From: Iris pallida
Taxonomy: Eukaryota; Streptophyta; Magnoliopsida; Asparagales; Iridaceae
DNA length: 64,000 nucleotides
Assembly (NCBI GenBank): GCA_029216955.1
Contig: JANAVB010009598.1
Span: 24,634,361 to 24,698,360, forward strand
Direction of reading: 5' to 3'
Shown here: piece after piece, positions 57,448 through 64,000 of the stretch
Position numbering within the stretch: the first letter of the stretch is position 1
How the letters are laid out: each line of letters starts with the position of its first letter
The notes under the pieces: model-generated
Databases searched by the model: none
What the model saw: the letters and a program-made list of their open reading frames with translations, nothing else
What the model was told of the DNA's origin: nothing
Position numbers and translations under genes: made by a program

Positions 57448-57887
57448 GAGCATCTCCAACCCTATTGTGACTTTGAAAAAAACTTAATGCCACATAGGAA
57501 TGACAAAATTTTATTCAAAAGTTCTTCTCCAATGCAATTGTCAATGCAATTGTCAAGTCAATTGTGAAGCTTATGTGGCAAAAATTAAAGAAGACATTGT
57601 GAAGTTGATTGTCTTGTTCTAGACAATGCACTTGACAATGTCTTCTCTTCCATGTCATCAATTATGAATAAAAAATATTAGAAAAAAGAAAGGAGATGAG
57701 TAGTTGTCTTAAAAGTTGCCTTGGAAGTTGGAAAAAAATACTTTTGCATTGGAGAGAGTTTTTCTATCTCATTGTCTTTTGAGATATAATTTTGCCACAT
57801 AAACAAGACATTGTCTTGTGGCTCATGCCACATAGGAGCCACCTAAGACTCACAACACTTAACAAGACAATAGGGTTGGAGATGCTC
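57448..57887. mobile_element. Tourist-like (PIF/Harbinger) MITE
   Basis: A 440-bp element with terminal inverted repeats GAGCATCTCCAACCCTATTG and a TTA duplication on both sides (57445-57447 and 57888-57890). No coding capacity. The TTA target and GAG start fit PIF/Harbinger-derived MITEs. Confidence 0.92.
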
Positions 57888-58317
57888 TTAGAGTGTACTA
57901 GCGTATTTTGGAATGCATGTATCGGAATCTTGACGGTTTTGGATCGAAGTAGCGAAAAACGAATAATTATTAATAAATTATTACAATTTTAGAGAAAAAA
58001 ATATTTTATATATTTAAACATAATTTTAAATACTTTTTGTGTTGTTTATTAGCAATTTTAGAATTAAATAAAATAATAGTGACCATTGTCGATTAATTTA
58101 TCTGCAATAAAAAAGTTTTCTTTTTTGCATGCTTTTACAACTTTACTATACTTTTATACCTTATTTGATTCACATCTAGTTCCCTTTGCCAAATTGACTG
58201 AAAAAGAGACCCTGATGTCGGTATCAAATCGGGACATGCCAAATCATATCTGTATAGTCCCTATCGGATCGTTATCGACTGTATTAGATTGCTATCGGCC
58301 GATACTGCAAACTATGG
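57888..58317. other. AT-rich spacer
   Basis: No gene seen. A GATCG/TATCGG-rich stretch at 58205-58310 looks like part of a dispersed repeat, without clear ends. Confidence 0.4.
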
Positions 58318-58592
58318 TTAGTAGTCACCAAATTCAACGCCACGTTCTTCACATACATCATATCAGACAACTCCTTGGCTCTGCAACTATCCGAGATGCA
58401 GCAGAAAATGGCAATCCGATATTTATTGGTAACCACACGCTGACCTCCAATTCTGTCTGAAAAATCTTCTCGAAATTGACTTCATCCTCGTACGATCAAA
58501 CACCTATCCAAGACAAATATTGAAATATAGTATTTTTGGCGTCTACGACTGATTCTGGCATTTCTTCGAGCACTATGGGGGTTTAGCGGTGG
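58318..58592 (-). pseudogene. relic fragment of the PPR gene at 62081-63307
   Basis: The minus strand reads LEEMPESVVDAKNTIF, then YEDEVNFEKIFQTELEVSV, with a stop near 58510. It aligns to LLDEMSKSELTVPNIV and GDEANFEKIFKIVSDRKLE of the intact gene, about residues 206-285, and similarity continues in broken frames to about 58318. Nucleotide similarity is visible over the same span. It is much more AT-rich than the intact gene, as expected of an old silent copy. It covers about three PPR motifs. Confidence 0.75.
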
Positions 58593-58626
58593 AGAGCGGC
58601 CACCACGGCCATTAATCATCACAAAG

Positions 58627-59144
58627 TAGGTTTGTGCATTATTCGGTCTTGGGCAGAAAATTGAACCGAATTCGAATCTCGGATTCGGATTCTGAAAATA
58701 CTAAAATTTTTATTCAATTTCTGTTTCGATTTTGGATTTCATTCCAAAACCGAAAATCGAACAAAACTTATATAATTATATAAATACACTCAATTATATG
58801 CATATTTTATAATTAGAAATGTGTATTTTTGTGTATATTTTAAAAACAACAATTAAATGTATGTATTTTGAAATCTCACTTTGGTAATTTAACAAGTCTA
58901 ACTTTGGATGTGTATAAAAATTATAATTTTTAATATAATTAACTAATGATCCAACTTTGGCTCCGACCTATTAAACAATATAAATATCACAACCGATCAA
59001 ACCGAATTGATTACTCGGTTTGGTTCGGTTTCGGTTGCGACTAATTTCGGTTCGGTTTCGGTTTTGGGTCTTTAGAATTTCGGTTTATTCGATTTTGACT
59101 ATTTCGTTTAAGTTAAAATCGAATAAACCGAACACTCACCCCTA
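58627..59144. mobile_element. hAT-like MITE with TAGGGGTG-type ends
   Basis: A 518-bp element. Left end TAGGTTTGTGCATTATTCGG; right end, read inward, TAGGGGTGAGTGTTCGG. The 8-bp flanks are TCACAAAG (58619-58626) and TCACAGAG (59145-59152), 7 of 8 identical. The interior is AT-rich with GGTTCGGTTTCGGTT words near both ends. The right junction is itself duplicated: ACACTCACCCCTATCACAG occurs twice, 22 bp apart. Confidence 0.85.
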
Positions 59145-59511
59145 TCACAGAGGGACACTCACCCCTATCACAGAGGGGTTACGCTCGAGATGCCATTGTT
59201 GGGAGGATGAAGCTTAGGGTTGTTACTAGCACGAAGCAGCCGACTTGGTTTAGCCGACTTGGTTTTGTCTGAACCGAACATGGACTCCGCTTTGGGACAT
59301 TAAGGTCCAGTTTCGAAAGTAGACCCATCCGCAACGGACAAGGTCCACGTCAGCATAAATCCTATCAGAACCATAACACTTTCAGTCCTAATGTAAGCAA
59401 TTAGAGATAAGTATACAAAATATAATATTTACACAACTAATTAGACCCAAATTTTATGATGAAGGGGTTTAGGATGGTCTCTATCGTGTACTCGGAACCA
59501 ACATTAAGCTT
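59145..59511. other. spacer between MITEs
   Basis: Contains the duplicated junction of the preceding MITE and then about 330 bp of sequence in which I see nothing. Confidence 0.4.
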
Positions 59512-59519
59512 ATATGGAC

Positions 59520-59750
59520 CAAGGTTATAAAAGACACTACTTGGACGGGCGCCAGAAGCCTAGCGCCGATACCGTCTAGGCGGGCGTCTAAACGGCCACG
59601 GTTCAAAAAACCTACTAAAAGTTGTAGAAAAAGCCTATAAAACCCCAAAACATGAATAGTCGAAGGTCTGAAGGACCTAGGTGAAGACATCGGACATGCA
59701 CCAGACGGCTAATGCCTAAGCAGCCGTCTAGGCAAATTTTTAGAACATTG
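59520..59750. mobile_element. small hAT-like MITE with CAAGGTT ends
   Basis: A 231-bp element with inverted ends CAAGGTTATAAAA and CAATGTTCTAAAA. A perfect 8-bp duplication, ATATGGAC, lies at 59512-59519 and 59751-59758. Inside, GTCTAGGCGGGCG-type words recur near both ends. No coding capacity. Confidence 0.92.
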
Positions 59751-59758
59751 ATATGGAC

Positions 59759-62080
59759 CAGCAATACCTGGACCCAGCCCGACCAATGACAGTCCTTTGT
59801 AGTGCATGTCCTACTCAACCTTGTTAAATGTGTACATGTTTATACTTGAGAATAATAGACTCCAACATAAAAAAAAATGTAACAGAATTCCTCGCTAAAC
59901 AGTCAAAACGATCAAACTAAATCCAAAATTTGACACTGAAAATTCCTCGCTAAACACCGGAAAGGAAAATAGATGGGAATTATAATTTCCCAAAGGAAAG
60001 GAAACACCAAGGAATTGATTTCCTTTCCTTTCCGCGAGCCAAACAAGGCCTAAGAGTTTACGGTTCTCAGAGCTGCTAGAGCAACTTAATGGTTCTCAGA
60101 GCTGCAAGAGTGAAGAACTCATCAGTAAGGTTAATTCACCAAGAAAACAATGCACTCTATGCAAAAGCCATTTCAAGCTAGAGAATGCAATATTTCGAAT
60201 AAGAACATTTCCAGCTCTGTTGGATGGGATGCAAATATGACACCATAAGACACGGACTCCGCACCAATTTTGGTTGTCCTAGTGTACGTTGGAGTACTCG
60301 TTGACTATGTCATGTCCGATACATGTGCAACACATACGTGGACGCGTCACCATGGTTGAGTCCATACTCATACTGAATCCTCTTATTGTCAGTAGAAAAT
60401 GGTTAAGCTGCTGGGCTGCCCAAATGTTTCAATGGGTACTTCTCACTGGGTGGTTGAAGACTGATGAGTATTATTCACTACTTCAAGGATAGCATCAATC
60501 ATAATATCAAAAGAATATAAAGCGAAGATGAGAACTCATAGAAGGCTGAACCCATACTATGCTGATTGGAACCCCTTGTGAAAAATAGTTCTGCAATCCA
60601 TCAGCATAGGTTCTGTGTTCTCTCTTGAACAAGATTAAACAGGACCTTTATAATCTGTGTATGGGGTTAGAGGTTATGGGAAAAGAGGACTTAGTTTTAG
60701 TCGCATGGCCTATATGGTTTTGCCCAACATTGAGATTGAGCCCATGCGAGCCGAAGCATATGCAAAAAGCTATGACGGAAACACAAGCTGATAAAATTTA
60801 ATATAACAAGCATGATATCAGGCTCAATGCCGATGGGGACATCAACATTTAGAAGGTTTCGCTCTATCGCATGGCAAGGTGATAAATAGTGATTTAGAAA
60901 GGCATGATATTGAAGTTGGACAATGGTGCACAAGTTAATGGGCCAAGCATTTCACCTTAACCTCATTTTAGGGCTCTGTAAGGAACAAAGCAATGACATG
61001 CTACTGAAAAAAACTAATTTGTTCCAATATATCATAAGGAATACTATCTACGCATTTCATCCGATCAACAAGTTCTATGGTGGTACGGTAAACATCCAAA
61101 TGTTATTGCCCGTGGTGATCGATAGTGGTAAACATAGAAATACATTCATATTTTATCACTACTACCTGGTGCTACTACCTGGTGCTACTACCTAGCGCAG
61201 CAGTGGCACAAGTCTACCAGGTTATGTTGCACGGACACAAATAGGACACGGCACAATATCTACAAGGTGATATGGCCACAATACCTATTTTGGAATGTCC
61301 TAATATATTTTGGAGTGTCTATGTCGTGCCTGATACATGCTCAACAAGACACGAAGTGGACATGGCACCGATTTTTGGAGTCCCTGTGCTTCATAGTCTA
61401 CAGTAGCTCACTAGCAGTTTTCGTTTATACATAGTTGCAACATCTCCTCAAATATATCTAACATACTAAGACATACTACTTTACTTGAACTAAAATTCGA
61501 TAATAATATCACATGATTGTTTCACGGGCAATTTAAGTCAACTATCCTTATGTTTTACACTTATTACAGAAATTATCCCTACTTTGAAACAAATTACACG
61601 GACCACCCATATAGTTTATATTTTCTATAAAACTTATAACACTAACCACCCCTATGTTTTATTAAAATTATAAAGTAGGGGGTGGTTAGTGTAATTATTT
61701 TCGAAATATGAGTAGTCCCTGTAATACTCATGTAATACTCATGAAACATTGGGGTGGGTCAGTGCATTTATTTCTTGTTTCGCCGATATCTTTTCCTTGT
61801 CATATAATCGCAGAACCCATAAAATTGAGTAAACAATCCTACCTTTCCTTGAAAGGAAACAAATTATGTATTAACCAAAACAAAGTTTAGCAGTATGCAA
61901 GGAAACTCAATGGCTTCAGCAATTGCTATTACAACTAAATGAACATTCAGTTATCTTCCGCAAAGTAACAAAAGTAGCAAGCCTTAACAGAAGGTTATAA
62001 CAATGCAAAACTACCTACCTGATTGTTGCTAGCAAGCAAACATCCTTCGGCCGAGCAATCATAACATACACAAATCCCCT
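59759..62080. other. AT-rich intergenic DNA with small repeats
   Basis: No gene recognised. Items seen: two copies of GGTTCTCAGAGCTGC (60062-60105); three copies of a 14-bp word CTACCTGGTGCTA (about 61161-61198); an inverted repeat ACACTAACCACCCCTA / TAGGGGGTGGTTAGTGT (about 61628-61696) that looks like a short MITE core; and dispersed ACACGG/GACACC-type words at 60230-60350 and 61225-61390, similar to each other and to 57020-57060. Confidence 0.5.
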
Positions 62081-63307
62081 CTACAAAGCAAGCTCGGCTT
62101 CAAACTTCTTCCAAGCTTCCGCAGCGTCACCTCTAACAGCACCCTTCATCTTCGCCACGATCTCCTTGGCCTCCTCGCTCCTGTTGTCCTTCACCAATCC
62201 GCCGATCAACCCCTTCACCGTCTCGAACGGCGGAGCGAACTTCCTCGCAAAACACTCCTTGCAGATCTCCAACCCCACTGCGTACTCCCCCTTCTCCACC
62301 AAGCTCCTAATCAAGGCCACATAAGTCTTCGAGTTCGGCACCACCTCCTCCTTCCCCTTCATCATCCTGAACACCCTGACCGCCGAACCAACGTCCCCTT
62401 CCCGGCAAAACCCTTCGATGACAGTATTAAAACTCGCGAGATTCGGCTCCACTTCCCTCGCGGCCATCACGGCCAGCAGCTCCTCCGCCTTGAAGCTCTC
62501 TGACCTGCGGCAGAACATCGCCAGCCGGTAGTTGTAGGTGACCACATTGACCTCCAGCTTCCTGTCCGAGACGATCTTGAAGATCTTCTCGAAGTTCGCC
62601 TCATCCCCGTGCTTCACGCACCCGTCCAGGACGGTATTGTAAGATACTATGTTCGGCACCGTCAGCTCCGACTTGGACATTTCGTCGAGCAGTTCGACGG
62701 CGTTAGCGATCTCTCCGGTCTTGCACAGGGACTTCAGGTAGATACTGTAGGACCAGACTCCTGGCGCGATGCCGAGCTTCTTCGGGAGGGAGAGGAACTT
62801 CTCGTTGAGAAGGTCGGTGCGGCCGCTGTGGTAGTACGCGGAGAGGAGCGCGGAGAAGGAGCGCTCGGTGCGGGTGGGCATTTCGTCGAACGTCTTGACC
62901 GCGTGGTCGAGCATGCCGGCGGAGGAGTAGAGCGAGATGATGCGGATGAGGAAGCCTTCGGATTTGGGGGCTAGCGGGTCGGACTTGAGGGACTCGAGGA
63001 TCCGCTCCACGAGGTCGGGTCGGCGGAGCTGGGCGAGGCGGGCGACGGCGAGCTGGTGGAGCGGGATCCCGTGGTAGAAGCGGGGGAGGTGGGTGGAGGA
63101 CTGGAAGAGGGTGCAGATGCGGTCCGGGTCGGGCTCGGAGCGGATGGAGGAGCGGAGGAGGGAGAAGGTCCGGCCTAGCGGTTCGGGTTTGGGTTTGGAT
63201 TCGGGATCCGTTAAGGACTGGGTGGAGAAGGAGGAGGTGGAGCGAGGGGGGAGGAGGAGGAGGGGGAGTTTGGGTGTTTGCCCGCGGAGGGCGGCGGAGA
63301 ATGCCAT
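62081..63307 (-). CDS. P-class pentatricopeptide repeat protein, predicted organellar
   Basis: An intact, intronless 408-residue ORF, GC-rich against AT-rich surroundings. Residues 1-45 (MAFSAALRGQ; Ser/Arg/Leu/Pro-rich, no early acidic residues) look like a mitochondrial or plastid targeting peptide. Residues 62-112 form a conserved pre-repeat region (DRICTLFQSS, LARLRRPDLV-like LAQLRRPDLVERIL). About eight PPR motifs follow from residue 116 to 396, for example GFLIRIISLYSSAGMLDHAV, IVSYNTVLDGCVKHGD, LASFNTVIEGFCREGDVGSA and KTYVALIRSLVEKGEYAVG. No E, DYW or SMR domain is present, so it is P-class. These proteins bind specific organellar RNAs or sit in the mitochondrial ribosome. The start is the first ATG in the frame. 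A decayed partial copy lies at 58318-58592. Confidence 0.92.
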   Translation of the reverse strand: MAFSAALRGQTPKLPLLLLPPRSTSSFSTQSLTDPESKPKPEPLGRTFSLLRSSIRSEPDPDRICTLFQSSTHLPRFYHGIPLHQLAVARLAQLRRPDLVERILESLKSDPLAPKSEGFLIRIISLYSSAGMLDHAVKTFDEMPTRTERSFSALLSAYYHSGRTDLLNEKFLSLPKKLGIAPGVWSYSIYLKSLCKTGEIANAVELLDEMSKSELTVPNIVSYNTVLDGCVKHGDEANFEKIFKIVSDRKLEVNVVTYNYRLAMFCRRSESFKAEELLAVMAAREVEPNLASFNTVIEGFCREGDVGSAVRVFRMMKGKEEVVPNSKTYVALIRSLVEKGEYAVGLEICKECFARKFAPPFETVKGLIGGLVKDNRSEEAKEIVAKMKGAVRGDAAEAWKKFEAELAL

Positions 63308-63495
63308 TGTGGGGTTTTAGGGAAGGGGAGTGTTTGGGGTTTTCTTTTCAAGTAGTAGGGTTAACCCCATTTAGTTTGGGTGCATCCTCAAATCGAAGAT
63401 CAAAAGTGACTTCTTGGCTCCTCCATATAAAAATATAAATTGTACTAATTATCTTAAAAAATAACACCCATAATCTATCCATATTTTTAGAGAAG
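63308..63495. other. short upstream flank of the PPR gene
   Basis: About 60 bp of purine-rich leader, then AT-rich sequence. No clear TATA box. The start of the gag remnant lies only 189 bp upstream of the PPR start codon, so the native promoter is very short or was cut by the insertion. Confidence 0.5.
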
Positions 63496-64000
63496 ATGAA
63501 ATACGTTCTGATTTTGGAAATAACCTTAGACGAGTATGATGTCGAGTTCAGCCGTCTCAGTCATTTCGGTACCGTCTTGATATCGAAAGAAGTTGAGAAG
63601 GCACGACGATTTCAGCACTGGTTGACGAAAGAGCTCCAGAGGTACACTACAGCACAGCCCAGAGTTTCATACGTCGAGGTGTTAGTCTCCAGCAGGCTAT
63701 CAACAAAGATCCAGTGCTTTCTCGGAGTCCTACTACCGCAGCAGCACCAGTCAAGGGACAACAAGGGGGACTTGTTAGACGACCATGGGGGCTTCATCAG
63801 CAGAGAGTCACCCCATACCCGGCGAAGGATCTCCTGACTTGTCACCATTGGCAAGAAGGGACATGTTCAAAAAGGCTACAGAAGAAGGCTTGGACAATGC
63901 TTAAGGTGCGGATCTGATTAGCACTAGGCCATGCAATGTCCACAACGACAGGACAAAGCATTACAAGTAGACCAGAGGCCAGCACCACCTAGGCTACTGT
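63496..64000 (+). pseudogene. decayed Ty3/gypsy gag fragment, runs off the window
   Basis: Reads LDEYDVEFSRLSHFGTVLI then RRFQHWL, matching YAAEFSRLSRFAPTLV and RFQQGL in the gag of element B. A zinc-knuckle-like stretch beginning TCHHWQEGTC lies near 63838 with a small deletion disturbing the frame, followed by RLGQCLRCGS-like sequence in another frame. Related to, but diverged from, element B gag. The element would continue to the right of the window. Confidence 0.75.

Noticed and set aside
57448..57887. Stem-loop ncRNA or microRNA precursor
   Set aside because: The long inverted ends with a TTA duplication identify it as a Tourist-like MITE.
60289..61195. Small ORFs (67-90 codons) in the intergenic region
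   Set aside because: No recognisable domains, ordinary length for random open frames in AT-rich DNA, partly covered by dispersed repeats.
1..64000. tRNA, rRNA and snRNA genes
   Set aside because: I looked for tRNA A/B-box pairs and conserved rRNA stretches and found none I could support. A primer-binding site resembling tRNA-Met at 52095 is not a tRNA gene.

Overview
This window is repeat-dense nuclear DNA of a flowering plant. I cannot name the species. The evidence is Ty3/gypsy chromovirus and Tat-like elements, a Sirevirus-type copia element, a complete CACTA DNA transposon, Tourist-like and hAT-like MITEs, and one intronless P-class pentatricopeptide repeat (PPR) gene. The PPR gene (62081-63307, minus) is the only apparently intact host gene. 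Almost every other protein fragment comes from a transposon, and most carry stops or frameshifts.

Layout. 1-1360: unassigned DNA with a possible first exon and a patch resembling a Tat-like LTR. 1810-23477: minus-strand Tat-like elements. Element A (gag about 16680-20525, protease/RT/RNase H about 2059-5302) is split by chromovirus B (5303-16679, LTRs over 3 kb, chromodomain integrase). LTR 20540-21580 separates A from a second pol fragment, D (21604-23477). D is cut by LTR E (23478-25705).

26574-40472: Tat-like element C (gag and protease, minus strand), whose two LTR-like ends face each other. Its left end is split by solo LTR X (27778-33631), which is split in turn by solo LTR Y (28733-31830). 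Both insertions have perfect 5-bp target-site duplications (TSDs).

40640-56650: a plus-strand Sirevirus-type remnant H (pol C-terminus, env-like ORF, 3' LTR). H is split by a coding-deficient LTR retrotransposon G (42142-54520, TSD CAATC). The left LTR of G is split by CACTA transposon T (42249-50087, TSD ATG). The right LTR of G still shows the empty site. 56650-62080: AT-rich DNA with three MITEs and a decayed relic of the PPR gene. 63496-64000: a decayed chromovirus gag.

How it fits together. Insertion order can be read from the TSDs: T into G into H; Y into X into C; B into A. The most unusual signal is in the C-type ends. Each holds two divergent TATA boxes, one driving gag and the other driving a short antisense unit with a conserved peptide. 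A second striking pattern is that three related chromovirus LTRs carry different minisatellites in the same slot. Coordinates of TSD-flanked elements are firm; LTR ends of A, C, D and H are approximate.
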